Origin: Phallus indusiatus
Lineage: Eukaryota; Basidiomycota; Agaricomycetes; Phallales; Phallaceae
NCBI GenBank assembly: GCA_027605045.1
Contig: JAQFWX010000009.1
Span: 992,001-1,056,000 of the forward strand
Direction: 5' to 3'
Length of the DNA: 64,000 nucleotides
The translations under genes and the position numbers were made by a program. This document shows, in pieces, positions 10,835-23,688 of this stretch (position 1 is its first letter; the number at the start of each line of letters is the position of its first letter). The notes beneath the pieces were generated by a model that was not told the DNA's origin, made no database searches, and worked only from the letters and a program-made list of their open reading frames with translations.

Positions 10835-11429
10835 ATGACCCTTTCAGTCACGGAGGCGCAGAACAAACTACAAAATCTATCTACAGAATATCAAAAACTC
10901 GAAGTAGAAATATCCGGTATCGTTGAAAGTCGGCAAAAGCTAGAATCCCAGTTGAAAGAAAATGAGATGGTAAAGGAAGTACGTCTTTCTAGTTCACCAG
11001 CATTTTGATTCTTTGCTATAACTTTCAGTTGAGAAATTCTCTCACCGATACGCTATATTAGGAATTCAAGACATTGACGTCAGAGAACACGGTATACAAA
11101 CTCATAGGCACAATTTTAGTAAAACAAGACCAAGCTGAAGCTAAAAGTAACGTCAACACTCGGTTGGAATTCATTCGTAACGAAATGTACGTATAACATA
11201 AAACGCGCCTCCGTATTCTCACCTTCTGTCCCCCGTGTACTTTACCATTACAGCAAACGCGTGGAAACCCAGATTGCAGATATGACTGCCAAATCAGAGA
11301 AGACGAAGAACGAGGTATAGTCCGTATTCCATAAAGGTCTGACAACTTCATTCGAGCTTGTTCTAGATCGTCGCCATCCAAGCCGCATTCCGACAGCAGC
11401 AACAACAGGATGCACCGACAACGGCTTGA
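10835..11429 (+). CDS. YKE2: Prefoldin subunit 6 (beta-type)
   Basis: Four exons (10835-10978, 11062-11186, 11254-11314, 11367-11429) encode 130 residues, typical for the family. An N-terminal coiled coil contains TEYQKLEVEI and SRQKLESQLKENEMV. The short central beta-hairpin region is VYKLIGTILVKQD, matching the Y-K-L-(I/V)-G-(P/T)-x-L-(V/L)-(K/R)-Q-(D/E) signature of prefoldin 6. The C-terminal helix is NTRLEFIRNEI..KRVETQIADM, ending in a short Gln-rich tail. Prefoldin is a cytosolic hexamer that hands unfolded actin and tubulin to the CCT chaperonin. All residues expected at the beta hairpin are present and no defect is seen. Confidence 0.94.
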
Positions 11430-12946
11430 TCAAGTGATCCTACCCGAGTGCAGAAAGAAAAGATTATCTCAAAGGGAAAGCTTTTAAGTACGATCCCCCG
11501 GCTTTTATGATTCGAGCGACGGAGTTCGCTTACTACCATGGATCGTTATATATCCCAATGTCAGCTGTTACTTCCAAACATTAATTCAAGAGATATTTGA
11601 TCCCCATGAAATCGGCATTAATTTGGAACAAAATGTTCTATTTGTTGCATGTCACGTTTTCTACTTGCTCTGTTCCCGAGATGTGATGAAGAATTGGATC
11701 GGACAGGGCTAGAATAACAGTGGATCAACAAATTCTGGTAAGTAGCCAACTTTTTCATAAATAGATCTGTGAAGATATTGAAGATAATAGTAGCCTGCTT
11801 TGAATTTATGCCTTATGTTCATTATAATGATTCCTTTTGCCACGTAATCCTACTTCTCAACGTTTCCTAGCCGCCTAAGTTCGAGTCCCGTGTTAAATTC
11901 AGGTCGACCTTCAAGTTGCCGTATGCTTGTCGGTCGAAAAACTGAAGATGCTATTGAAAATGAGAACTGATATAAAACACAAGTGTCGTTTCATATACGG
12001 CTTTCCTACGATTGATGCTGACTGCGTCGTTTCATCGGATATCTATCCATTGACTTCGTTCCTATCTCTTCTTTACCCTTTTTATTTTTTTAGCTTTATT
12101 AAGACAACAAATCTACGTTGAATTCTTTCATCTCATCCTAACTAGAACTCAACCTGTAGATTTCACAAAAGAGACGCTAACGCGTACACGGCGAATCAAA
12201 CACTGGCGAAACGAGCAAGAAATTAAATATATCGTTCATCGCTATATAATGTAAGGTCAAATATAATACGAATAAACTGTATGAACTGATGCAATGTTAG
12301 TAGAGGAAAGGTGGCCATATCATAGGAAACTGCACTACAATCCGCATTACAGTGGGACCTATAGTATCGCACTTCTTTAAAGATATAAAGAGTGGCCTGG
12401 TGTACGTATGACCTCCATTTTGCTCAAAATTATCTGATAGTTTTGTGCATCCCTTATGGACGTTATGCGGTGCCTCATAGTCTGGACTACGGAGCTTGGT
12501 GAATGTTTGACGTATGGACAAACTGATGCTGTCTCTTGCCCAGAACCAACGCGAGCTTACCACGATGTCGGAATGAATGCGATTAATGTGATATGTAATA
12601 ATGTAATGGTGATCAAAGTGTAAGTATATATATCGGACAGTTTGATATTTTTCCTCCTAACGAATATCTCCCAAAGCAGAGAATATTCAAATTATTACCC
12701 GTGTCCATAGACATTTTCGATCCTGTGCCCCAAAATAAAATGTAGAATTGGACATCAACTTGGTCAAACATGAACCAAAACAATCGTCCACCAAGATCCT
12801 CTGTGGACAGTTTACCGCTGCGTTAATATAAAAACCAGTCAACAAGGCTTTTCCATAACTCATTAGCAACCTTTCCTTTTGACACTCGAAATCAACAGTC
12901 ATTACCAACTATCTTTCAATTTTCTATTCACCGCTACTTTACACAA
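11430..12946. other. Intergenic, no supported gene
   Basis: Contains only short frames without motifs. A GTTCGAGTCCC box near 11880 resembles a tRNA B box but no cloverleaf can be drawn around it. A TATATATA run at about 12628 is the only promoter-like feature. Confidence 0.5.
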
Positions 12947-13654
12947 ATGTGGAACTCAATTTATGACAAAGAAATCCGGACGGTAGAAAAAGAGTCTCGT
13001 GCGCTCCAGTGGGCTATTCAGTGCAATAACATCTATAACAAGAATAATCCGGAAGGGCGACCCCCTACGGACGATGAAGAAGAAGCGTATCGTCTGCTTT
13101 CCCTGGTACAATTCAGATATAACGTGAGTTCCTGTTTTCCAAGCATCAAACGAGCTGGCTTAGCCTGAGTATGTTAATGTGAACTTTGTAGACGGGAGAT
13201 TGCGCCATGATAAAGGACGAAGACAATCGACGTCGTTGGCGTCATGTCAAAATTATTCAAAGTTTTGGGTGGTGGTTGTTTGTGCGTACAATTTCCGTTG
13301 GTGTTGCACTGCATTGACGAACAATTTCTTATTGATTTTTAGGGCGGCTTTACTCCAATTTACATTATTTCCTTCGGTGACGGACAGGTACAAAATTGTA
13401 TCGAGGAGGAGCTTTTCTTTGTATCTGAAGTCCTAGAGTGTGGCAAACCGTCCGTGACGAAAGGTCCCCCCACTGGCAAGCAAAGACGTTCCAAGAAACC
13501 AATGGACACACGCACAGTGAATCAATCTTCATTATCGGATTTAAAGGACATAGCCTTCACTGAAAGCTTCGCGGAGTGCTTCTGCGCTGCTGGACAGTGT
13601 GTCCATTCACCGGGGTATCAGCCAGAAGAAGGTGAAATCATTGAAGTCTTTTGA
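12947..13654 (+). CDS. Small uncharacterised protein, possible Tudor/SH3-like barrel
   Basis: Three exons (12947-13123, 13192-13281, 13343-13654), all phase 0, encode 192 residues. The N-terminal 60 residues are charged and helical. The middle reads GDCAMIKDEDNRRRWRHVKII, then TPIYIISFGDGQVQNCIEEELFF. The pattern G-D-x-(V/A)-x-A..W..A-x-V..Y-x-V-x-F-x-D-G..L is that of Tudor-like beta barrels, so a methyl-lysine or RNA-interaction role is possible but is only my inference. The C-terminal third is basic, then Cys-containing (ECFCAAGQC) and acidic at the end. The second intron's 5' site was set at GTGCGT (13282) to keep the frame; a nearby weaker site is possible. It converges on the MRPS17 gene 168 bp away. 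Confidence 0.7.
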
Positions 13655-13821
13655 ATCGCCACCATGTTCTCTCTCCTTTGTATCCTGTTCAGTACCCTTT
13701 GCCTTACGGTTTATAATTTGCGTAGTTAAGGTAAATATTACTATTTGTGAAGACTACAATATCAGTATCATAATATACATTGCAATAAATGTTTTGAATT
13801 CGGCCTCAGATTGCATCGACG

Positions 13822-14355
13822 TCATCGTGAATATGGAGTGTTCTGGCTTCCCAAAACACCAGCAACGCCCTTTTCAGCCACACTAGTGGGAGTCTCGTTT
13901 TGAAGTTCTTCAACCTTTTTTAATGCCTCCACCCCAGCAGTGACATCTAACGGTCCCTGTGGCTCTCCGTCGCCGCCCTGTGATGTGGATTGCTGATGTT
14001 GATGTTCTTGACGATTAGCGTGCATTTTCTGCCATTCACTCTCCGGACTTTTGATGATCTCGTTTAAAACAAAGCGCTTTCTCGCGGATAATGGACGACA
14101 AAGACGGATTGTAACGGTATCCCCTGTTTTCATGACTTTGCAACACATAAGCAACCAGTTACGTGCAGGTTATGAAAAAAATAAAGTACCATTCTCGGGA
14201 TCATGGGCAAGATATTTCTTGCTTCGTTCAATTCTCTAAAAATCCAAGCTCATGGTCAGCGGGAACGGAATATAGGCAAAAGTCGTCTGGTTTACTTTGT
14301 GGGTCTTCGGATGATACATGAACCGACTAACGGTTACTGTGGCTGTCTTCTGCAT
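13822..14355 (-). CDS. MRPS17: Mitochondrial small-subunit ribosomal protein uS17m
   Basis: Three exons (14355-14296, 14235-14190, 14135-13822) encode 139 residues. The start MQKTATVTVSRFMYHPKTHK followed by KKYLAHDPEN and GDTVTIRLCRPLSARKRF is the uS17 fold (OB-fold barrel) in its mitochondrial form; the frame crosses both introns cleanly. The remaining 70 residues are a hydrophilic Gln/Glu/Ser-rich extension after NEIIKSPESEW, a common fungal mitoribosome feature. The protein binds 12S/15S-type rRNA early in small-subunit assembly. The small first exon ends exactly after THK, so the start at 14355 is well supported. No classical cleavable presequence is obvious, as in other fungal uS17m. 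Confidence 0.92.
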
Positions 14356-17300
14356 AAATCCGGATTTCGTAACGAGACCAGTGAGTATAAATGGAGGCAT
14401 TTTTGCGGGATGCACTGGATGAGGGAATGCTCAATGAGTTTGCAACCGAGCGTACCAAATTTTCAAACTCCGGTATCGGCCATATCGGCCTTTTTGCTCT
14501 GAGGAGAATAGTCTTCAAGAACTTATAGACGATTGAACGTTGGCGTTGTTTGAAAACTTTGAAGCGAGCTCAAGGTATTTCAAACGCAGCATGCAAACGC
14601 AGCATGTTATTCGTATTGTTTACTATATAGAACAGGCTTGACTTTGGCTTTACGACCAAACATAGAGCTTCAATAGCCATATAAACCCCAGCCTTTTTTG
14701 AGAACCCTGGTATTGCAAATCATCCCCGCCCCGGTCCACCTACTGGTAATATGAGGCGCAGTGCATTCCAATTGACGGGCCGTAGAGGCGGGATGGAAAG
14801 AGATCCGGACATCAAATAAGAATTATCTGACTGAGGCAATCATGTCCGGCACGTGCATCAGCGAAAAATATCGATAAGGCCTAAGGGATTGTAGATTAAA
14901 AAGGAGATATTCCTGGATACTAGGTATAGGGGCCCCTTGAAAAAAAGTAATACAATTATCAAATGAATTAGACTCTCGAATGAAGATGGAGATCGCACAG
15001 TACATCCGTGATCGTGCTGTCAACATGACAAGGTTTAGGGAAACGATTCTTACGCCATCTCTCCTAAGAAGCATGCCTAAACAAGATTTGAATTGACAAC
15101 GATAGTGGCGTCAACAGGCTGGGTCAGGGGACTCGTACGATAAAAGGCAAATGTAGGTGTAATAAATGGAGTGAAAAAATCCAATCCGTGTTGTATTCCA
15201 ATTTGAAATCATTCCGGCGATATGGAGTCTCAGAAAAGGAAAGACCACCGTAGTTTCATGGCTACGTGGAACGGAAAAGGGGTTTATTTGCTTTTTTTAC
15301 TTTCTACAAATAGAACTCTGGATTTTACTGATAAAATTCGATTAAAATACGACCTTTTCTTCAGAAAAATTGATAACACACCAACTGGGTCATATTTGAT
15401 TGCGGACAATTTGGGTCCAAGCCGCGGCCGAGTTTTGGTGTAAAAAAAACCGGTTCGTGCAGTAGATATTAAACGAACAATTATTGTTCTGTTGTAAGGC
15501 TTCGTTAGTATTGCTCGTAGTGACTGAAAAGGCCTTGCACTCACTTTGCTTTGGCTTTCGCCATGGTGGACGGAGGGAATTTTATTTGGCTTAGTCACCA
15601 GCGTGACATAATTGGTCATGGTTCCCATGTCGATTGGCTGAGGGCCTAGCCTGACTTTTTATTCTGACAACCTTTTTGATGCAAGCTTCACAAACAACGG
15701 AAAGGTGTGTTTTCTTTCTGTTAGAATTTTTTCATACATTTTGGCATAAAAAAACATTTATGAACCTTCATCTAGTGGCAATCCAGTGATCCTCAAGCTT
15801 TAAGTCTTCTCCGCATGTCTGGCGTCTGGCTCACATTCAAAGGAAAAGACTATTCTAGCCCCTTTATTCATTTTTTTGGCAGGTTTGGTTTTATCCAAAT
15901 GTCTCGGATGAGATATGTATCGTACCGGATATGTCTCCGAACTCTATTGAGCTATTCAGTAACAAATGGTTAAAAACTTCTCAGACGTAATTTATATCTT
16001 TTTTAAACCTGTTGAGATCACGTCGTCTGTGAATCTGATTTAGTCTGCTTTTTAGATATGAAAGAATCTGCTCGCTTTGATCACCAACATGCATTATATT
16101 TGAATAGGGATGATATTCAGATTATACAAGGCTTACAACGAGATCTCATGTGCTATCGTAATCACTGAAGACTGGAGTATTTTTGGTCCGTCAATCAATG
16201 TCTCGTTATATATACCGTGTCGATACAATCTTCGACTTTCCTTCTTCACCTTCTTGATAAACAGTGATCGTGTGCTCCTGTCTGGGCATAACAACCACCT
16301 CCTTACTTTCTACTTTGGATAGGTCCGCGTGCACGGCTCTCATTTCATAATTGACTATTTTCAGCCTGCGCATGCATCAGCGAGTGCATCGGACCGCTCA
16401 AAAAAAGATTCCTGAAAGATGGCTCGCACCTCAAGAATTTCATAAAAGAGTATTACTTGATTCTAACAAACCAAACAAAAGAAATCCGCTCTTGCGCCTT
16501 ATCGCATTGAGAGAGAAGCTGAGTGCTGTTTTTATCTTCCATTTCCTTTTCCCATTCCCTTTTCGCTTCTAGACCGATTGAACTTGCTAAGCTATTTGTA
16601 TGTTCGGTATCTTCGATTCCGGCAAATCACAAGCACGTGCACACTGCCAACATTCTTGTTTCCGCTTGTAAATAAGTCTGTGGGCAACACGCTGAGCTTC
16701 TAAGAAATGATGTGCCTATCGAATTAATGGATCTCTTTGTTTCTGGAGTACCTTCCAATTCATAGTATCCTTTTGTGTAACAACGCTCTGCACATCCATT
16801 GAACGGAACGATTGTTTCGAGGTCGATATATGGCGATGTTCCCACCAACCCAGATCACATCGTATGAGTCTACCCGATGATATCGAAAGGCACACAGAGG
16901 ACCCATTTATAAAGTTTGCATACACACCAGAGAAATGGGTCTCTTCCCGATCTGTCGTCCATTTGTACGTGAGTTACCAAATACAAACCGCCACACACAA
17001 GGTTCACGTGTTTGTCGTTTCAATACGGACAAAACGGGATCTGGCTATCCATCTATCATCCAACCATCTTGCGATTACCGTGGTTATGTGGCACCTGTTG
17101 AGGCAATACGGCTTCGCAAACAAGGGGGAGGGGCTAAACCTTAGGTAAAAAAAAAGGGTTATCACTTACGTTGGCGAAATCTTCATTTCACATGGGACAG
17201 ATGATGAACCATTATTTGATTTTGTGTCTTCCTAAAAGATGCTGCGGGTAGACCCAATCAGCTCAAGCTTAGCCAAATCGATCATGGATCCCTTGGGTCG

Positions 17301-20300
17301 GTGTGGATGAATCCCCCCGGAGGGAGCAAGGCTCTTTGTCGGTAACAAGGAGCAGAATATCGGAAGAGGTAAGTCTGATATCAAGCTCACCCAGGATGAA
17401 TACATAGGCATTACTAATATTGAGGATATTTAGAAGACGGTAAGATCCGATCTAATTCGTAACGTCAATTTACGGAGCGCGGGGCGGTACAAACAAAAGG
17501 CAATGTTGATTCTCTCGCTGATAATTTATTCCCAAGAAGCGCGTAAACGCATTCAAGCCTGAAATAGTCTGAGAAAGGGTTATTTCCTGAGCTAACCACA
17601 GGTGCTTTCCATGTTGTGCTTCTTTTTCTCCCCGCTGCGGGTGACAAACACAGCCCTGCCATCGTCATCGTTAGGAAATGAAAACTTTGTTAACAATGAA
17701 TTATTGGTGACGCCTGAAGACTAAAATTCCAAGCTCATGGATTCTTGAGAGGTCAAACCGTGAAAAGGAATACGGCACGAGGCACCTTCCTTTTTCTTTG
17801 GTGACACGTACGTCAAAATCCTTTGAGCGGGCTTTCCCCGCCTTTCATGTTAGGACTTGCCCGTACACCTGCATTGCTTCTTCCAATTAAATTGTTTTTC
17901 AGGGAGCTTGTTGATTACTATCATGCTAACATCCTTCCTATTTTACGGACTTAGGCGATAAAAGTGATGTCCGGTGAATAGATGTTGGCATCAAGGACAG
18001 TCATGCCCCAAACAAAGAAATGAACTGATAATCGAATAAATTACCTGTTTTCTTTCTCTATGCCATCCATTGTTTTTAACACTGACGATACAGACTAACT
18101 TCATTGGATAAGGTTACACTATGAATACATAATACAAATCAAGGATTTACAGTAGACAGCCAATTTATATTCAGTTTAGCGGTTTACTTTCGACTATTGT
18201 TGAATTGCAGGATGAATTAACTGTGATGCATGCCTTCTCCCAAGCTGGAAAAAAAGGCTCAACCTCAGCGTTTCATGCTGATGCAAAATATGGCTGATCA
18301 TGAGTCTCCTGGTGTAGGAAGAACGCCGCACAAACTTGTGAGTAAGGTGTGCAGGTACAGCATATTTGTCTTCTTGTAAAAGTCTCAACCAAAATGCACT
18401 TCTGTACCGGCTTTATGAGCGCGGGGTTCCGCTTAATTTACACTATGATTTGGAAAAGATCCTCTTTCGGAGGTCATCAAAGGGTTGTTGAAGATGAATC
18501 CAGTCTCATTCAGGGTCATTATATTTTCAGTCTTGAAAGCAGATCTGAGTGGGCGAATCTTGAAACGCGAAAGCTTCCGCTTTTGTCCATGCTTGGTTCT
18601 ATGATCGAACAGGATCATCTGGAGGTTAGCAGAAATGACGTATTTTTTCGGGCAGACCATACCGGTACCGCAAGACCACTGTCCATCGGTTTCGGCCTTT
18701 TGAGGACCGAGAAGGTCATGATATATTATTAAAATTAAATTTCATTTGAGATCGCGTCGAAGCGAAAAGACGGTATTCGACGGAGCTGCGCAAGGCTGAA
18801 CGAGAGGAAGTCCATTCCTAACCTTCTTTCTGATGAGAATCTTCACAGAGGCTAGCCAATCAGCGCATTTTCTTCTAAACGACTCCAAGTCCGGATGTTG
18901 ATGGCAATGCATCCTTGCTCTCACTAACACGATCCTATTCTTGTTGAGCCGATAAAACAAAATAAACTGCTATTCTAGAGACACCGTATCATCCACCTTC
19001 TTGTATCAATACAAAAAATTCAATTACCCCGCACGCATTGACGTTTATTTATTTAGTTAGGTTACGCTTCTTTTCTCATACTAGCTACAATAACATTTTA
19101 GCAGTGCGTTCTTTTGTCCAGTGACCAATTATCGGCTTTTTTCAACAGCCGCATTGATCTGACACCTTAAGCGTGAGAATGAAAGTAATAGTCGATAAGT
19201 TTGATTCGACTTATTGTGTTTCGTTTACTTCCCTGCATTATTTCCCAAAACGGAAGTACACTCTATAAACCTGTCTCATTCTAGAATGTGCAGACAGGGA
19301 TGCATCGATTTGATATGATATTCCTCAGAGTGGAAACCAGCTTTTGCGTGTCCAGCATGGCCAATTATTTTTTTTCTCTCATAGTGCGATGGGGTGATGG
19401 GCAAAGGTTGCGACAAACGATGGGATCTCCAGAAAATCATCACGGTGGCACTAACGAATGATAATTATTATAGCATCTTTGACTTCTTTTCGTACTTGCG
19501 CAAGTTCGCGGATTCCGCTTCAGCCAAAACTTCAGATCATCTTGGACGTGATTGGCGCACATGATCCACTCCGGACTGTCCGATAGATGCGGAAGCATTA
19601 TCACGCGGCTCTCACCGAATTCTTGGATCCGTCGGATTGATGAAGATTTTTCTCTGTAAAGTGTTATGGCTTGTGTATGCTAATTCCATGCCAGAAAAAC
19701 GAAGAAGTCTTACTTGGCAATAGGTTTAAAGTGAGCGTTATCGTCTATCACATTCTCGACGACTGACTTCTTAATTTACCAACAAATGGTTAAATCATAG
19801 GCCATTACATAAATTGTAAAATTAAAATTAAAATGTATTCAATCTGATCTAGATTCGTGGCTGAATACAGGAAATTTGCCATCGACGGGTCCTTCTCCAC
19901 AAATGGGGCAAGTGCGTACTGTCTGAAGGTAAAAGAACAGTCGCATTCAAAAAACTCAAGATGGGCGAAGAGGTCTGCAATTTCAGTAACAACTAGACGC
20001 CGCTAATTAGCCGTTTGATGCATGTATGAGAATTCCTTAGAAAAGGGTTTATGTTCTTCAAACGAGAATCTCCAAGGCTCTGGTTTTTTTTTTTGGTTTA
20101 AACAAATTTCAGGATACAACAATTAGTCATTGACTCATTAATGTCTACTGGCTACTCGATAGACAAGCTAGACGATAATACAGTGCAGAACAAATTAAGC
20201 AATAATACTAAGCACATCAAAAAATTTTTAGCAATGAACATACGACTTAGGTTTGAGCAAAGTAATTTGTTGATGTCCGTGGCAATGTTGTTGATGATGT

Positions 20301-22054
20301 ATGGTGCACAAGTTGTTGCGATGGAATCCGCAGACCACTGCAAACCTTAATCTTATGGACTGTGAAGTTCAAAATGATGCATCGATGATTGTTAGCGTGA
20401 CAGAAGGAAACTTAACCAGAATGGGATGTCTAATGCACCATTACAACCGAACTCTTGTAAGGCTAAAGCTCTTCAATATTTTCCATAGATATCGGTATTT
20501 CCCAGAAGATCAAGAAGCGGTGAGAAAAATGCGGTAGCTCAGGAATTCCTTGTGAAACCGGAGAAAGGTCTTAGCGCACTGCAAATCAAGTTATTGCACC
20601 CAGGCGAATTTACCTCAATTGAAGAGGAGCGGTACTCAGTCTACCGTATCGTAGATGCGTTGACACACTCCCGCCTCAAATTTCAGTTCTGTACAAGCAG
20701 GCATACATGGTGTTCATGACATTCAAGAGCTAAGCTGAAGATCACTCCAAGCAAATGTTAATACCTATCGAAATTTTGATGATTGCTAGGTTGGATATTT
20801 TATAGAAAAGTATGGGTATTCGAGACTTCGAAAAAAAAACTTCCACGAATCAGTGATAGCAAAGTTATGCCCGGGCCCACCCCCCACGCCGTCACTTTTG
20901 AGTTGGCAATGGGCCTCCTTTTTGACGGCCCGTTCGACTAACCAATAACAGGCTGTATTTCCTTTTATATAAACAAAGAGGAAACGACGTCTAGAAACCT
21001 TGTCTTTTTTGGTCAGTTTCTATCGCAGCCGCGAGAATTTACAATCAGGTTTTGACAGGATGTACTGAAACGCTTTCTCTCGTTTCGATTTGTTATTCGT
21101 GAACCCTTATCAATCCCTTAAGATGAAATAGGGACCTATATTTACCTCGAACGTCAGACCTTCTGACCCCCTCTAAAACTAACTACTAATAGGCAAATGA
21201 TCTCAAATGACAGATGCTGTCCCATGAAGTAGACACAAACGACTTTGCTCTGGGGCATGAATAAAGTGGATCATAAAGCCTAACTGTTTCCATAACATAA
21301 AGACCGATCTTGATCGCGGATGGCAAATCCGTATTAGAGGATAATATTTGGGTCAACGACGCAATAGGCTGCGACAACCTTGAGCTGGCTGGAGCATGGC
21401 TTCTGAGCTAACATGTGTAGGGTCAAATAACGTCAGGCTGCTTCCTTCCCTTCTCTTCTATAAATTCTATAAATGATAGGCGAAGGCGGTATTATAGCCC
21501 TCACCGGCAGATAGGAGAACAAGATTATTCATTGCACGTAATACATCCCTTTTTAATAAAGAAAATAAAACGAAAATGAGCATACACCGTATTTAGGCTT
21601 TGAACAAACTCCATTGTTATGCTACAGGTCTTTTCCAATTATGCGAATATAATGACGGATTTTGTCCAATATAATCAACGGCAATCCATTTTTACACGTG
21701 GGGTATTTTGTAGTGTACAGGGGATAACTTTCATTTTTTGGTTGAACAATAACAAGCCATGAAACATAAAGACGACACCGTGGCGATTAGATGAGGTGGA
21801 TTGGGCTATGTGGAGAAATGGGCAGTAAGGCAAGGTTCCGGAAAAACACGCCAAGGGAGACTGGAATGCATGATCGACAAGAAATGTGAATGTCCAATGA
21901 GGCAAGAATTAATTATGTATAGGATAGTGGTGCTTTGGATGGGTGAGATTGCATGTACACAAAGAATATGATGATCTTCTAAGGGAATATTTAGATTGAC
22001 TCGAAAGCAAGTGATAAGAAAACAGTTGAAGTAAAGGGGCAAAACACGGGGGAA
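14356..22054. other. Gene-poor stretch, 7.7 kb
   Basis: No complete gene was recognised. Some fragments look exon-like: MSLPDDIERHTEDPF.. at 16864-16969 followed by a good GTGAGT site, and 18349-18732, whose frame ends RPLSIGFGLL. Neither can be linked to flanking exons. A decayed coding stretch at about 20141-20720 is listed separately. A short direct repeat (CGCAGCATG twice) lies at about 14585-14606. No transposase, LTR or tRNA was seen. Confidence 0.5.
20141..20720 (+). pseudogene. Decayed coding fragment, family unknown
   Basis: Several adjacent frames read like real protein: GCLMHHYNRTLVRLKL at about 20430-20470, a GTAAGG splice donor right after it, and, after a CTCAG acceptor near 20543, EFLVKPEKGLSALQIKLLHP continuing to about 20700. 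Upstream frames around 20300-20350 (starting MYGAQVVAMESAD) break with stops. The spacing faintly recalls the N-terminus of the GINS subunit Psf1 (MYG start, then a YNR/LxRL helix), but this is a guess from a few residues. Stops and missing exons suggest a relic; it may also be a functional gene whose splicing I could not solve. Confidence 0.25.
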
Positions 22055-23688
22055 TCATTCTGCTTTTGTTCGCATGCTGCTCCATAAACCTCCGTTCTGC
22101 GACTGCGCGACACTGACAGGCGACAAGGCGAGGGTTGGGTACCGTTGATGCGACGACGCAGATTGAGAATGTGAATCATATGATTCTCCTCGAGTATTCG
22201 AGTAAAACGAGGCCGATGAGCCTGCTGTACTGGTGGCAGTCGTGGAGATGGAGGAAATACTAGGGGAGTCTAGTGTTGCGTTGTTGCTTCCTGAAGTGCT
22301 TCCCGAAAGTGCGGATGAGCCCGTAGGGTAAAACGGAGCAGTGAGTGTTTGGAAGCCATGATTTGAAGAGTTTCCGTTTATTGTGTTGCTGTTCGATGAG
22401 TAACTCGATCCAGGTGTAGCAGTCGTGGAGCCAGACGGGACCCCTGTTCCGCCGTTCGTACTGCTACCAAAGCCCGGCGGGAAACCGCCCGATCCCGCAC
22501 TGGATGGGGGGCTAACGCTGGATGAACCGGTGCTATCGCTCCAATTACGGACATGGTGCGTATTGTGGCTCTGTCCATAACCGTTTGGACCACCTCCTAA
22601 ACCTTGAGAAATCGACGTTGGAAGAGAAGGTAATGGATGCAAACCCCTGCGTGATGAGATCCGTAGGGGATCTCCAGCCCAAGGGTCTACTTTGGAAAAT
22701 GCTGGACCAAGTTTGGGAAAGGCATGATGCGATGGATGGTGACTTGCATGCGCCGGATGCTCCAACCGCAGATCTTTAGGAGAGTTGAAGCCGTTCTCGA
22801 CTTTCGTTGGATAAGAATTATGTTGCTGGTGGTTATGACTATGACTCGACGACGACGAAGAAGGCCACAAGCTGAGTGACGGGAACTGCTCCTCCGAATC
22901 TGTTGGCGCGTAGTTTGGGTGAGGATTGTAAAGACTGGCACCGCCTGGTCCATGAGGACCACCGCCAGTTCCGGGTCCAGATAGACTTAGAGGATCATGA
23001 TGCGAACGAGACGATGAATAATAGGGGGCGTCGGTTGAGCCTGGAGCACCGACGGTGTTTCCGGCAAAGCCATATGATAAGCGGTACGAATGGGGGTCGA
23101 CAGCTGGAACGCCGTCATAGTCGTCTGGATAGTCATGCGCCAATCCAGTGTCGTAAGGAGCCGAGTCTGCGCGTCGTTTCTTCCTGCTGTTGTTCGGTCG
23201 TCGACGATAGACGTAATCCGGATATTTCGAGTTGAATGATTCTTTAAGTTTTTTAGCCTGATCGAGATAGAATTGTTTTTCAGACTGAAGAAATTTATCA
23301 GAAACATTAGATTAGCAAAAAAGCAAAAGCCATAATTTGCTCACCATAGGCATCGTATTCCATTCTTTAGACAGAATCTTAGAGATTTCTCCTGTGCGCA
23401 TCATTTGGTTTGCAGAACTGACTTGGGGACGCCGTCTTCGAGCAAATATCATGAAGGCGTTCATCGGTCTTTTGGGTGTACCGTCGGAATTGAGAGCTTG
23501 TAAACGAAGTTGAGCATTTTCGTCGGCCTCTGCAAAACAAGAGCAAATGTTGAGACCATGAGACCTTGTGAAATGATGGCCTACACACCTGGGTCATCCA
23601 TACTATCTGAATTGGAATACGGAGAGTAGGCTTGTACGTCTTGCTCGTCTTGACGTGAACTGCGTTGCTGAGAGTAGGATGAAGACAT
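22055..23688 (-). CDS. HMG-box transcription factor
   Basis: Three exons (23688-23589, 23529-23345, 23284-22055) encode 504 residues. A short Ser/Gln-rich N-terminus leads into an HMG box at about residues 52-120: KRPMNAFMIFARRRRPQ, then GEISKILSKEWNTM, then EKQFYLDQAKKLKESF, ending YVYRRRPNNSRKKRR. The RPMNAFMIF core and the basic tail place it with the sequence-specific MATA_HMG/SOX class, whose fungal members regulate mating and sexual development. The second intron sits inside the box. The remaining 370 residues are Ser/Gly/His-rich low complexity with no second domain, probably a transactivation region. A TATAAAA on the minus strand lies at 23733-23727, about 40 bases before the ATG. It stands alone in a gene-poor region; no pheromone or receptor genes flank it, so it is not shown to be a MAT locus. 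Confidence 0.93.

Noticed and set aside
11866..11905. GTTCGAGTCCC near 11880 as a tRNA B box
   Set aside because: No A box and no cloverleaf around it.
22876..23235. Plus-strand 119-codon frame
   Set aside because: Antisense to the HMG-box gene, whose domain and splice sites support the minus strand.
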